Source of the DNA: Deferribacteres bacterium
GTDB taxonomy: Bacteria; Chrysiogenota; Deferribacteres; Deferribacterales; Geovibrionaceae
Direction: 5' to 3'
DNA: 64,000 nucleotides
Assembly: GCA_023395255.1 (NCBI GenBank)
Contig: JAEWZN010000010.1
Location: 279,030-343,029 of the forward strand
This document shows, piece by piece, positions 43,911-53,320 of this stretch. Positions within the stretch are counted from its first letter, which is position 1. Each line of letters starts with the position of its first letter. A program made the position numbers and the translations under genes. The notes under the pieces are model-generated. The model did not search any database. It worked only from the letters and a program-made list of their open reading frames with translations, and had not been told where the DNA came from.

Positions 43911-44759
43911 TCACCTCCGGAGTTCATCTATGGCAGCCTGAAGGCGGCATTCATGATTAGCATCCTGCTCCTGCGGTTTGTAGGAGCGCAGACGCAGCAT
44001 CATATTGTCAAAGTCCACCAGATGGGCATCAAATTCGGGTCCGTCAACACAGACGAACTTGGTTTCATTGCCGAAAGTTACCCTGCACCCGCCGCACATG
44101 CCTGTTCCGTCAACCATTATGGTATTGAGGGAGGCGTATGTCTTCACGCCGAAGGGGCGGGTGGTCTCTGCGCAGAATTTCATCATGATCGCAGGGCCTA
44201 TCGCCACGGCAATATCAACGCCGCCTTTTTCGCATATCTCCCTGAGAGGCTCGGTCACAAGACACTTACGGCCGTATGAGCCGTCATCAGTACAGACTAT
44301 CAGCTCATCGGCTATGGCGCGCATCTCGTCTTCAAGGATGAGGAGATCTTTATTCCGCGCGCCTATTATGGTAATAACCCTGTTCCCCGCTTTTTTCATT
44401 GCCTGAGCAATGGGGTGGAGCGGCGCAACACCTATTCCGCCGCCGACACAGACTACCGTGCCCGCCTTTTCTATGTGCGTCGGCTTGCCGAGAGGTCCCA
44501 GCAGGTTTTCCACATGGTCTCCGACATTTTTCTGAGCAAGCTTGAGAGTGGACTTGCCGACAATCTGAAATATTATGGTAATGCTGCCTTTTTCCGCATC
44601 AGCGTCAGCTATGGTGAGGGGAATGCGCTCACTGAAATCGGAATCGACCTGCACTATTATAAACTGTCCCGCCTGTCTCTCGGAGGCAATTTCCGGTGCG
44701 AGAAGCTTCATCTGCACCACATCCCTGGAGAGCAGCTTTTTATCTAAAATTTTACTCAT
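43911..44759 (-). CDS. NfnA-type FAD/2Fe-2S subunit
   Basis: A 282-residue ferredoxin:NADP+ reductase-like protein. It has the FAD-binding ERIPLTIADADAEKG, the NAD(H)-binding VCVGGGIGVAPLHPIAQAM and GARNKDLLILEDEM. The C-terminal 2Fe-2S ligands are in GTGMCGGCRVTFG and KFVCVDGPEFDAH. This is the dihydroorotate-dehydrogenase electron-transfer/SudB-like fold found as NfnA. Its stop codon is three bases before the nfnB start, and GGGGTGA precedes the ATG. Together they interconvert NADPH with NADH and reduced ferredoxin. Confidence 0.88.
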   Translation of the reverse strand: MSKILDKKLLSRDVVQMKLLAPEIASERQAGQFIIVQVDSDFSERIPLTIADADAEKGSITIIFQIVGKSTLKLAQKNVGDHVENLLGPLGKPTHIEKAGTVVCVGGGIGVAPLHPIAQAMKKAGNRVITIIGARNKDLLILEDEMRAIADELIVCTDDGSYGRKCLVTEPLREICEKGGVDIAVAIGPAIMMKFCAETTRPFGVKTYASLNTIMVDGTGMCGGCRVTFGNETKFVCVDGPEFDAHLVDFDNMMLRLRSYKPQEQDANHECRLQAAIDELRR

Positions 44760-45081
44760 CAGTCACCCCGGTTATTATTCACTATCAAATTTAGTGCTTT
44801 TTTCCCTGTAATTTCAACATGTTTATTCGTTTCAGGCTGCTGCTGGGATGGTATCATGTTTTATTTGCGTTATAGTGATTATTACGACAATTTATAATGA
44901 TGATCCATTCATTTTTTCTGCCAAAAACTGCTTTAATTTCATGGCATAAATCTGTGGTGTCCGTTTGCTTACAATAACAGCGTTTTGAAAGATTATGGCT
45001 TGTGATTAAGTTAACAATAAAAATATTTAGCTGCCAGTCCCGGTTCCGGACAACCGGAGCGAAGTCCGGGCTCAGGCTTTG
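44760..45081. other. Gap between nfnA and tonB
   Basis: About 320 bases with no gene. The left side should hold the nfnAB promoter (a weak TTGAAA-N18-TAAATT on the minus strand). Near 45035-45070 a GC-rich imperfect hairpin with two alternative pairings (CCGGTT/AACCGG and CCGGAC/GTCCGG) lies just beyond the tonB stop and may end the long chelatase operon. Confidence 0.45.
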
Positions 45082-45813
45082 CTATTTCAGCCCGAAAACA
45101 AGGGGGACTATGATATTAGCCTCAACAGGCGGAGGAGGAAAGGGCACAGCAGCGCGGACGGCAGCCAGAGCAGATTCATCCAGTGCTTTGAAGCCGCATG
45201 AGCTGCTGACTGTCAGGTTTTCGATATGACCGTTGTTTTTGATGATAAAAGATACATCAACCCGGCCTTCCCATCCGTTTTTACGGGCAATCATGGGGTA
45301 TTTCAGATTGGAGCGGATAGAAGCCAGAATGTATCTGAAATGCTCGGTTTTGTATGTTTCTGCCAGTTCCTCATCTGAATGTGAGTGTTTTGCGGCAGCT
45401 TTGCCTGTGTTCTCCGCTGATGCGCCTGACGGTGCAGGAGCGTCGTATGCATCTGCCGTTCCGGCATTTTCCGCGGAGGGTGCAGGTGCGGACTGTTCAG
45501 CGGCGGGGGGCGCTGTTTCAGGTGAGGTGAGGGCGGCTTTCGGCTTTATTGTCTCAGTCTTTGATGTTTTCCTCTTAACAGGCTGCGGCTTACTCACCGG
45601 AGGCTTAGGAGGCTCCGGCTGAACAGTGGGAGCGGCAGGCGGTTCAGGCTTCGCTGTTTTCAGTATTGAGGTGGACATAATTATATTTTCTGTATGCTTA
45701 TTTTCGGTTTCCGCTTTAGAAAGCTGACTCTGTGAGAGGAGCAGCATCGCAGAGATAAGAACACCGTGCAGTACAGCAGATTCCAGAACAGAACGAAGCA
45801 TCTCAGTTCTCAA
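45082..45813 (-). CDS. tonB: TonB-family energy transducer
   Basis: A 243-residue TonB. It has an N-terminal hydrophobic anchor (about 12-28), a Pro/Lys-rich periplasm-spanning linker (about 55-120), and a C-terminal domain. The TonB signature there is LKYPMIARKNGWEGRVDVSF and a final AVRAAVPFPPPP strand. It transmits the proton-motive force from ExbBD to the outer-membrane receptor. It is the last gene of the operon and overlaps exbD by 11 bases, so it is probably dedicated to the receptor encoded at 53321-55516. Confidence 0.93.
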   Translation of the reverse strand: MRTEMLRSVLESAVLHGVLISAMLLLSQSQLSKAETENKHTENIIMSTSILKTAKPEPPAAPTVQPEPPKPPVSKPQPVKRKTSKTETIKPKAALTSPETAPPAAEQSAPAPSAENAGTADAYDAPAPSGASAENTGKAAAKHSHSDEELAETYKTEHFRYILASIRSNLKYPMIARKNGWEGRVDVSFIIKNNGHIENLTVSSSCGFKALDESALAAVRAAVPFPPPPVEANIIVPLVFGLK

Positions 45814-46180
45814 GCTCCGTCTGGAGGCTTATTTTTTCAAAACCCTGCTCTTTCAGCATGCTCATAAGCACGGCAAAGGGCTGGATCTGTGATTCCTTAT
45901 CCGCGCGTACGGTTATTACCGTGTTTTTGTCAATTGCAGCAAGCAGATCTCTAAGCTCCTCCGCTGTGGCTCTCTGCCCTGCGAACAGGTAAAAGCCGTC
46001 TTTTGTGACATCAACAGCGGGGGTTTCCCTGAAAGGCTCAGCGTGGTTCACTTCCGGCAGCTTCACAGGGATAACGCCTGTTTTAATGAAGGTGGCCGTT
46101 GCAAGAACTATGGTGAGCAGAACCAGCATGATGTCTATAAACGGAACAACATTTATGGAGTCAAAGCTTTTCTCCCGCAA
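45803..46180 (-). CDS. exbD: ExbD/TolR-family protein
   Basis: A 125-residue protein with a short cytosolic start, one membrane helix (NVVPFIDIMLVLLTIVLATA, about 10-30) containing the conserved functional Asp, and a periplasmic ExbD domain (DKNTVITVRADKES). With ExbB it forms the proton channel energising TonB. It overlaps both neighbours (20 bases with exbB, 11 with tonB). Confidence 0.93.
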   Translation of the reverse strand: MREKSFDSINVVPFIDIMLVLLTIVLATATFIKTGVIPVKLPEVNHAEPFRETPAVDVTKDGFYLFAGQRATAEELRDLLAAIDKNTVITVRADKESQIQPFAVLMSMLKEQGFEKISLQTELEN

Positions 46181-46595
46181 GGGATGCCTCCTTCATTAGT
46201 ATGAGTTCGTTTACCTTTCTGTGGAGCATGTTGTACAGCACAATGGCGGGAATAGCCGTTAACAGACCAGCAGCGGTGGCCTTAAGCGCCAGTGCAAGGC
46301 CTGTCATTATGGCTGTCACATCGGCAGCGCCTGTGAGCCCCATGGCGTAAAATGTCTGCATTATACCGAGAACCGTTCCCAGAAGCCCGACATAAGGCGC
46401 GTTGCTCCCGATAGTTGCCACTATGTACAGCCGTCTGGTGAGTACCGCCTCATATTCCTGCACTGTTTTGTAGTCCTCCGGCCTGATCCCCGCAAAGAAG
46501 CGGAAGCGCTCTATGGACACCGCAACCGCGGCAACGCTCATAAGCCCCAGAATCCCGATAACTCCGTAATCTATAAGCTGTGTGAGATGATTCAT
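46161..46595 (-). CDS. exbB: ExbB/TolQ/MotA-family proton-channel protein, short form
   Basis: A 144-residue protein, shorter than E. coli ExbB (244), as in many reduced ExbB forms. An N-terminal helix (about 10-28) and a helical pair with the conserved channel segment ([21 protein letters not shown] near 58-78 and [24 protein letters not shown] near 103-126) are seen. It overlaps the chelatase subunit gene upstream by 4 bases and exbD downstream, embedding the energiser within the chelatase operon. Confidence 0.92.
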   Translation of the reverse strand: MNHLTQLIDYGVIGILGLMSVAAVAVSIERFRFFAGIRPEDYKTVQEYEAVLTRRLYIVATIGSNAPYVGLLGTVLGIMQTFYAMGLTGAADVTAIMTGLALALKATAAGLLTAIPAIVLYNMLHRKVNELILMKEASLAGEKL

Positions 46596-47581
46596 AACCT
46601 GCCCACCTGTTGGAGAGGCTGTCTCCTCATTCTGTGCGGAAGCACGAATTTTGCAGCCTCAAGTATATCCTCATCCGAAACTGTTTTTCTGCCGTTCCAC
46701 GCGGCTAAGGTTTTCGCTGTTTTCAGCATTATAATATCCGCCCTGTGGCCGTCCACTTCGGCTTCCATACAGATCACCGCTATGCGCATCATTGATGTTC
46801 TGTCCGCCTCAACATCAGGCAGGAGCAGCTTTGCAGCAGTTATTTTATCCCGGAGGGAGTCACATTCACTCCGCCAGCTTTCAATGAACTTTTCGGAGTT
46901 GTCCTCAAATGCCAGTCTGCGTTCGATCACTTCAACGCGTTTTTCCGCGTCCCTCATTCCGCCGACCGTTACGCACAGCCCGAACCTGTCCAGAAGCTGC
47001 GGGCGGAGCTCCCCCTCTTCGGGGTTCATGGTTCCCACAAGGGTGAATCTGGCAGGGTGCGAGAAGGAGATCCCCTCACGCTCCACCGTGTTCACACCCA
47101 TCGCGGCGGAATCCAGAAGAATATCAACTATATGATCCTCAAGGAGGTTTACTTCGTCCACATAGAGAATACCTCTGTTTGCCCAGGCAAGAAGCCCCGG
47201 TTCAAAGCGTCTTTCGCCGCCTTTAAGGGCGTGTTCCAGATTGAGAGCACCCACGACTCTGTCCTCCGTGGCTCCTACAGGCAGCTCCACAACAGGAACA
47301 CGCCTCCTGACAGATTCTTTGTTCCCGCTGCACTCCCCCCGTCCGCATATCCTGCAGACATGGGCGGAATCAGAAGGAGAGAGGTTGTAAGGGCATTCAG
47401 ATACCGTATCAATCTCAGGCAGTATCTCAGCCAGTGAACGCACTGCGGTTGATTTCGCAGTTCCCTTTTCCCCGCGTATCAGAACTCCTGACACGGAGGG
47501 ATTTATAACATTAAGCACCAGTGCTTTCTTAAGCTCATCCTGACCGACTATGGCAGGAAACGGGTAAATTCTCTTATTCAT
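46592..47581 (-). CDS. Chelatase AAA+ subunit, ChlI/BchI-like
   Basis: A 329-residue AAA+ ATPase of the magnesium-chelatase I family. It has [16 protein letters not shown] at the start, Walker [10 protein letters not shown] near 38, Walker [22 protein letters not shown] near 140 and sensor [20 protein letters not shown] Cys motif (CPYNLS ... CRICGRGEC near 62-85) suggests a zinc- or cluster-binding insert seen in anaerobe/archaeal forms. With the D-like and CobN-like subunits it drives metal insertion into, or removal from, a tetrapyrrole. It overlaps the D subunit gene by 8 bases. Confidence 0.93.
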   Translation of the reverse strand: MNKRIYPFPAIVGQDELKKALVLNVINPSVSGVLIRGEKGTAKSTAVRSLAEILPEIDTVSECPYNLSPSDSAHVCRICGRGECSGNKESVRRRVPVVELPVGATEDRVVGALNLEHALKGGERRFEPGLLAWANRGILYVDEVNLLEDHIVDILLDSAAMGVNTVEREGISFSHPARFTLVGTMNPEEGELRPQLLDRFGLCVTVGGMRDAEKRVEVIERRLAFEDNSEKFIESWRSECDSLRDKITAAKLLLPDVEADRTSMMRIAVICMEAEVDGHRADIIMLKTAKTLAAWNGRKTVSDEDILEAAKFVLPHRMRRQPLQQVGRL

Positions 47582-49445
47582 TTATGCTCCTTTTAACGGC
47601 GTTCAGCAGGCTGTCCGCCCTCAGTTCATTTATTTCAAAAAAATCCGCACCCAGATTTTCCGCAAGTGCGCCGGCCAGAGCAAAGTCCACCAGCCCTTTC
47701 TTTTCCGCGTCTATGACTATGAAATGGATGCGCTGATCCTCAGCCCAGAGTTCAGCAGCCCGTGCCGCTTCTTTTCGGGGGTTCTGCCCCTCTTCAAGGG
47801 GTATGTTCGCCCGTCCGTCTGTAAGCATAATAACTATCGGCTTTGCATCAGGATTATGGCGGAGGTATCTGTCCGTAAGTTTTTTTCCTTCGCTCAGGGC
47901 GGATGTAAGGGGAGTCCGCCCTCCTGTGGGAAGCTCACGGAGCTTTCTTTCCGCAAGTTCGACCGATGAGGTGGGGCTGAGTGCGGTTTCCGCCTCTTTA
48001 TCACGGAAGGTTATCATGGCAACCTTATCCCGCTTCTGGTATGCATCAAGCAGAAGTGAAAGCACAGCACCCTTGGCGGCGGTCATACGGCTTTTTGCTC
48101 CCATTGAACCGCTGGAATCCACCACAAACAGAATGAAACTGCCTGTCCGTTTTTCCCGTACCTTTTCCCTAATATCCTCCGGTTTTAATGACCACGCCAT
48201 GCCCTGAGGAGGGGTTCTTAAGCTCTGAAAAGGCGCTGCGGCGCGCAGGGTGGCATCAATGGCTATATCTCCCGTGCATCTGTTATCTGTGGAACGTACA
48301 TAACGCCCGTGCTTGAGGGATGTTTTGGAACGGGTGCGTCTTCCGCTGCCCCGCCTTGTTTTTCTGTCCTTTGCTGCTTCTATGCGGCGTACCCTGAAAG
48401 GTTCACCGGCGGCAAAAACCGTTTCTGTTTCTGAACCTTCGCTCTCTTTCTGTTCGGGTGAGGGATTAGCCTCGCCGCTGCTTTCGCTCTTTCCGCCTTT
48501 ATTTTTCTGTTCGTTATGTTCTTTCTGCTCTTTCTTTTCCTTATCCTCACCGCTGTCAGGGTTTTCCCCGCCTTCGGGTGAGGAGCCCTGCATTTCGTTC
48601 CTTCGGTGGAGAAGTGCAAACTCTGCTGCCTTGTCAGCGTCTGCCCGCGTTACTTCCGTTCTTCCGTCAAGTGCAGCTATGGCTTTTGCCGCCTCGGCTG
48701 TTATAATATCAGCTCTGTGACCCGCTGCGTTTGCCCTCATAACTGTTTCAGCAATATGGTTTTGTATATCAGAACTGACAAAAACCAGCGCCAGAAGCTC
48801 ACGTGCTTCCGCAATCTTTTCTCTGAGACTGCTCTCTTGTTCAGTGTGTTTTTCTATAAAGGCTTGAGGATCACGATCAAAACGCTCTCTGTTCTCCATC
48901 AGCATTACCCTGTCAGTCACGGAACCGGAGGATGTGACCTGAACGGCTAGCCCGAACCTGTCCAGAAACTGGGGGCGTAGTTCGCCTTCTTCGGGATTCA
49001 TGGAACCGCAGAGAACAAACTCTGCCGGATATTCAGCGGAAACACCCTCTCTCAGGAGGCGGACATAGCCGCCTGAGGCTGTGTGCAGAAGCAGGTCAAC
49101 TATATGATCATCCAGCAGGTTAACCTCATCCGTGTAGAGAAATCCGCCGTCGGCATCTGCGGCTAAACCTTTTTTCACAGCGTTTCTGCCTTGTTTCAGT
49201 GCGGCCTGAATATCTATGCCGCCAAGGAATCTGTCCTCAGTGATATTCAGCGGAAGCTCAACAAACGGTTTATCCAGCAGCGCTCCGAGGGCTCTCACCG
49301 CGCTCGATTTTGCCGTGCCCTTTTCTCCGCGGAGAAGAACACCGCCGGCTCTGGGATTAACTGCATTTATAACCAGGGCAAGCTTCATGTCCTCCTGCCC
49401 TGTTATTGCGGTAAAGGGGAAAACAGGCTGATGAACAGCTTTCAT
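47574..49445 (-). CDS. Chelatase subunit D-like, AAA+ plus von Willebrand A domain
   Basis: A 623-residue ChlD/BchD-type protein. The N-terminal AAA+ domain is well preserved (GEKGTAKSS near 38, [21 protein letters not shown] near 115). A low-complexity Lys/Glu/Gln/Ser linker (about 290-345) leads to a VWA domain with an intact MIDAS ([10 protein letters not shown] near 445; later TDGRANIP). ChlD/BchD or CobT-like proteins bridge the I hexamer to the large chelatase subunit. The gene overlaps CobN by 4 bases. Confidence 0.93.
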   Translation of the reverse strand: MKAVHQPVFPFTAITGQEDMKLALVINAVNPRAGGVLLRGEKGTAKSSAVRALGALLDKPFVELPLNITEDRFLGGIDIQAALKQGRNAVKKGLAADADGGFLYTDEVNLLDDHIVDLLLHTASGGYVRLLREGVSAEYPAEFVLCGSMNPEEGELRPQFLDRFGLAVQVTSSGSVTDRVMLMENRERFDRDPQAFIEKHTEQESSLREKIAEARELLALVFVSSDIQNHIAETVMRANAAGHRADIITAEAAKAIAALDGRTEVTRADADKAAEFALLHRRNEMQGSSPEGGENPDSGEDKEKKEQKEHNEQKNKGGKSESSGEANPSPEQKESEGSETETVFAAGEPFRVRRIEAAKDRKTRRGSGRRTRSKTSLKHGRYVRSTDNRCTGDIAIDATLRAAAPFQSLRTPPQGMAWSLKPEDIREKVREKRTGSFILFVVDSSGSMGAKSRMTAAKGAVLSLLLDAYQKRDKVAMITFRDKEAETALSPTSSVELAERKLRELPTGGRTPLTSALSEGKKLTDRYLRHNPDAKPIVIMLTDGRANIPLEEGQNPRKEAARAAELWAEDQRIHFIVIDAEKKGLVDFALAGALAENLGADFFEINELRADSLLNAVKRSINE

Positions 49446-52400
49446 CTGCCTTCCCTGACCGAAGCAACTGTTTTGCGGATTCCGTCTATTTTATCCTTCC
49501 AGCCCTGCACATCGTCAGCGCCGATTATATCTATTGTTCCGCCCTGAAATTCGCCTTCAATATCTCCGGTGCGTTCTTCTATCCATCCTTCTATGTCAAG
49601 GTAGGTCTCTTTCAGTGTTTCAAGCAGTTCGGGATCAGCGTTCCACAGTCCCCGCTTTTCCGCCTCAAGGAGCCTTCTTGCCATCTCCTCAAGCGCCCAC
49701 GGGTTATGCTTCTCGAAAAAGTCACGGTTTTCCCTGTCCTCCACGAATGCTCTTGTGATGTCGTCAAAGATTTTATCGTCAACCTCTCCGGTGGAAGCCT
49801 CCCAGCCGTAGAGCCTGCCCACTCTCTTTGATATATCGCCCGCGCCCTTGTAGCCGTGACGCTTCATCCCCTCAATCCATTTAGGGTTAAGGAGCTTGGT
49901 TCTTGCGATCCGGCGGAGTTCATCGGCGAGGGTGCGCACTTCAACTGCGCTTTTTTCCCTTGTGTCACCGTAATAGTTGCGTACCTTTTCACCCCTGATG
50001 TGGCTTGAGGCGACGCTCAGCCCGCCGTGGCTGCCGAAATAGCCGCAGCAGCCTAAAAGGTCGTGGGAATCGTCCATTATTTTATTGAAAGTGACATCCA
50101 CAGTGGCAAGTGAACGGGCAAGCTCTTTGAATGCTGGTTCACCGCCGTATCCGTCGCCGTAGGCAAAGCCGTTCCACGCCACGAATATATCCGCCAGATC
50201 CCCTGTTTCCTTCCATGCTGAGGCATACACCGCCAGATTCACCCCCGCTCTGTATGAACCGGGGGCAGCGGAGAAAACACGCCTTGCCGCTTTGCGGAAT
50301 GCGTCACTGTCTGATTTGTCTATTCCGTCTGAAACCAGAGACGCAAGAGTGTGTTTGCGCACATAATTAAGCTCCACAGGCTCGTCCAGCGCGGCCACAG
50401 CCTGTACAGCCCTGTCCACAAGGGCTATCCGGTCAGGAAAGTTGTCTCTGGTTATCCCCGACACTCTTATGGTTACATCTATCCTCGGCCTGCCGAGTTC
50501 GCTCAAGGGGATTATTTCAAAATTGTGTACCCTGCCGTTTCTTTTCCAGACGGGACGAACGCCCAGAAGTGACATTATCTGTGCCATCCCTTCTCCGTCC
50601 GACCACATGATGTCAGCACACATCCAGTAAATGGCCACATTTTCAGGCAGGCGGCCTTCCTCGTTCAGGTATTTTTCCACCAGCTTCGCAGAAAGGGCAT
50701 TCCCCATGACCGCGGCCGCTTTTGTGGGCACACTTTCGGGATCGAGGGAAAACATGTTCCGCCCCGTGGGGAGAACATCGTCCTTGCCTCTGTAAATGAG
50801 TCCGGATGCTCCGGCAGGGGTGTAGCCGCCGTCAGCGGCGTTGAGCAGGGCAAGATCCTCCCTTGATGCCCGCAGCCTGTTTCTGAGGTCGGTCACTCTT
50901 AAGCGGAACCTTTCGCTCAGCCCCGCTTCAAGCTCAGGCTCGCTGCCGCCGGAAAGGTAAAGGCTGACAAGCTCCTGAGCCTTCTGCTCCGCATTTTCAA
51001 GGAGAGCGCCGAAGCTTTTGCCGCTCTCTTTATCCGTGAGCTCCTGATTCGCCAGCAAATAGTCCAGATCAAGACCCAACAGCCATGCGGCAAGTCTTCT
51101 GGGATTTATATCATCGCCGCTGTCATAGCGGAGTATGCCGTAAACATATTCGGCTTCCTTTTCATCTGTTTCAGGGAGGAGTCCGTAAATGTGCATTCCG
51201 TCCTGAACCCATGTGTTGCGCATGCGGCTGAGCGCATTATGTGCAGCTTCCTTCACTTCGGCAAAGGGAGCAGTGTTAAAATCCTCAAACCCCAGTTCAT
51301 CCTGCATCTTCATTTTTTCCAGAAGACCGGTTACGAGGTGCTCAAGCATGTGTGCCCTGCCGGGGTCGTTGTTCTTGGCCTGTTCCCACTCGCCTATGGT
51401 GCGGTCCAGCTCTTCATAATCACCGTACAGCCCGCCCTGAATCATAGGCGACTGCATATGGTTGACAAGGGTGGCGTAGCTGCGCCTCTTGGCTATTATC
51501 CCTTCGGGTGAGTTGTCTGCGTTGTATATGTACAGATGCGGCAGCTTATTTATAACTATTTCGGGCAGACATTCGCCGGAAAGCCCCACACCCTTGCCGG
51601 GCAGAAATTCAAGGGTTCCGTGGGTTCCCACATGGATTACCGCGTGCGCGCCGTACACTTTCTCAATCCACCTGTAAGTGGCCAGATACTGATGAGGAGG
51701 CGGAACATCGGGGTCATGGAGTATCTTGCAGACCTCGCCGTCACACCTTGCGCCTGCGCAGCCTCTCTTGGGCTGAACACAGACGAGGATATTGCCGAAG
51801 TTAAGCCCGGTCACTGCGATTTTTCCGTCATAAACCATTGCAGAGGGCATTCCACCAACGGCTTCACCGGGAGGATTACCCCAGCTTTCCGACATTCTTC
51901 TCTTAACCTTTTCCGGCAGTTCTTCCCACCATTCAAGGTATTTATCATTTTCAACAAGGGCAAGTGCGCCCCCTTTGCTGACTATCTCATTCACTGTGGT
52001 CCAGCGGAATTCACTGATTGCTTTTTTGGAGAGGATCTCCTGCGCAAGTTCTTCTCCGCTTTCAGGTATGCGGTTTATATTGTAACCTTGCCCGCTCATA
52101 AGCCTCATGAGACGCACTACGCTTTCAGGACTGTCAAGCCCAGCGCCGGAGCCCACTGTTGCTTCCACTGATGAGCAGGGGGCATTATGGAGCATGAAGA
52201 CTATCTTTTTCTCCGCGGCGGGGATATTACGGAGCTTTACCCGCTCATAAACACGTGCGGCAAGCTCACCGCATCTGGAAGGGATCGGTTCGCGGTCGCT
52301 TATAATTCCGCTTTCATCCTTCTTAAGCGCGCCTATTATGAAGGGTTCAATCACCCCTTCAAACTCAGGCATGGCAACAGACCACGCAACATCGGAACCC

Positions 52401-53311
52401 GCGCCGAGGGGATCGCTCATCCATTCATCCACTGTTTTGTATGACGATACAAAAGGCTGGAAAACAGGCACGTTCAGCTTTTGCAGCAGTTCCACGCCGC
52501 CTTTGGCATTGCCTGTGTCCGCAAGCTGAGAACCCCTCGTGTAGTTCAGGTAAAAAGTCTGGAGCTTCACAAAGGCATCGATCAGAATATTTCCACCCGC
52601 GGTAAAATAGAGTTCGGCAGCGGCTCCGCTTCCTATTGAGCCTGTTTCATTGTCCTTTGTCCCGTTTGAAAAAACAGGTATGACCCGCAAACCTGCGTTC
52701 TCAAGGGCATATATCAGTTCGTTCTCAAGTTCGGTTTGTCCGTTCACCCAGTAATGTCTGCTGAACAGGACTCCCGCCGCAGGCGCGGCGGCTATGCCTT
52801 TGCTTTCGGCATAACCGCCGTACCAGCTGAGGTAGGTTAGGTTAGATTCGTAGTATGATACAGGGGCAGCGGGGTGATAAATCCCCTGCCACGGGTATTC
52901 GTAAGGGGGGAGAACTTCGCAGTCCGCCTTCTTTGTCTCACTTGCGAGGAAGCGGAGCATGCGCTCCGCGTTTTCCCCGCCCCCCATTCTGAGGTAATCC
53001 ATGCACCTTTGCAGAACAGACGGTGCAACGGAAGAGAGCGTCCAGTATGAAGGATCATGGCTCAGACAGACTATGTTTTCGGGTCTGTGCTCCTTAAAGT
53101 GCGCCTCAACCTCGTTCCAGAAAACATCCGCAGAGCGGTAAAGCAGGACAAGATCCGCACTTTCCGCATCCCTGAATGCCTCTTTAAGCAGGTCTTCATC
53201 ACGCGCTATCTCCTTTGAGGCAAACATAGTCATATCTATAAACGGCAGCGCAGATGCGCCTTTTTCTATTGCCTGAGCATGGCTGCTCCATACTATTGCT
53301 GTTATCCGCAT
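49442..53311 (-). CDS. cobN: CobN/BchH-family large chelatase subunit
   Basis: A 1289-residue large chelatase subunit of normal CobN length, with no signal peptide, so cytosolic. Typical segments are VIHVGTHGTLEFLPGKGVGLSGECLPE near 560, IQGGLYGDYEELDRTIGEWEQ near 620, PTGRNMFSLDPE near 850, and the late FGSHGGLSVASSHIRGE and NPWALEEMARRLLEA regions. CobN inserts cobalt into hydrogenobyrinate diamide using I and D/T-type ATPase partners. Related CobN-like proteins in uptake operons (HmuS type) have been implicated in removing metal from haem-like compounds. Context alone does not decide the direction. AGGGAGAG precedes the ATG. Confidence 0.93.
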   Translation of the reverse strand: MRITAIVWSSHAQAIEKGASALPFIDMTMFASKEIARDEDLLKEAFRDAESADLVLLYRSADVFWNEVEAHFKEHRPENIVCLSHDPSYWTLSSVAPSVLQRCMDYLRMGGGENAERMLRFLASETKKADCEVLPPYEYPWQGIYHPAAPVSYYESNLTYLSWYGGYAESKGIAAAPAAGVLFSRHYWVNGQTELENELIYALENAGLRVIPVFSNGTKDNETGSIGSGAAAELYFTAGGNILIDAFVKLQTFYLNYTRGSQLADTGNAKGGVELLQKLNVPVFQPFVSSYKTVDEWMSDPLGAGSDVAWSVAMPEFEGVIEPFIIGALKKDESGIISDREPIPSRCGELAARVYERVKLRNIPAAEKKIVFMLHNAPCSSVEATVGSGAGLDSPESVVRLMRLMSGQGYNINRIPESGEELAQEILSKKAISEFRWTTVNEIVSKGGALALVENDKYLEWWEELPEKVKRRMSESWGNPPGEAVGGMPSAMVYDGKIAVTGLNFGNILVCVQPKRGCAGARCDGEVCKILHDPDVPPPHQYLATYRWIEKVYGAHAVIHVGTHGTLEFLPGKGVGLSGECLPEIVINKLPHLYIYNADNSPEGIIAKRRSYATLVNHMQSPMIQGGLYGDYEELDRTIGEWEQAKNNDPGRAHMLEHLVTGLLEKMKMQDELGFEDFNTAPFAEVKEAAHNALSRMRNTWVQDGMHIYGLLPETDEKEAEYVYGILRYDSGDDINPRRLAAWLLGLDLDYLLANQELTDKESGKSFGALLENAEQKAQELVSLYLSGGSEPELEAGLSERFRLRVTDLRNRLRASREDLALLNAADGGYTPAGASGLIYRGKDDVLPTGRNMFSLDPESVPTKAAAVMGNALSAKLVEKYLNEEGRLPENVAIYWMCADIMWSDGEGMAQIMSLLGVRPVWKRNGRVHNFEIIPLSELGRPRIDVTIRVSGITRDNFPDRIALVDRAVQAVAALDEPVELNYVRKHTLASLVSDGIDKSDSDAFRKAARRVFSAAPGSYRAGVNLAVYASAWKETGDLADIFVAWNGFAYGDGYGGEPAFKELARSLATVDVTFNKIMDDSHDLLGCCGYFGSHGGLSVASSHIRGEKVRNYYGDTREKSAVEVRTLADELRRIARTKLLNPKWIEGMKRHGYKGAGDISKRVGRLYGWEASTGEVDDKIFDDITRAFVEDRENRDFFEKHNPWALEEMARRLLEAEKRGLWNADPELLETLKETYLDIEGWIEERTGDIEGEFQGGTIDIIGADDVQGWKDKIDGIRKTVASVREGR

Positions 53312-53320
53312 TTGCTCTCC

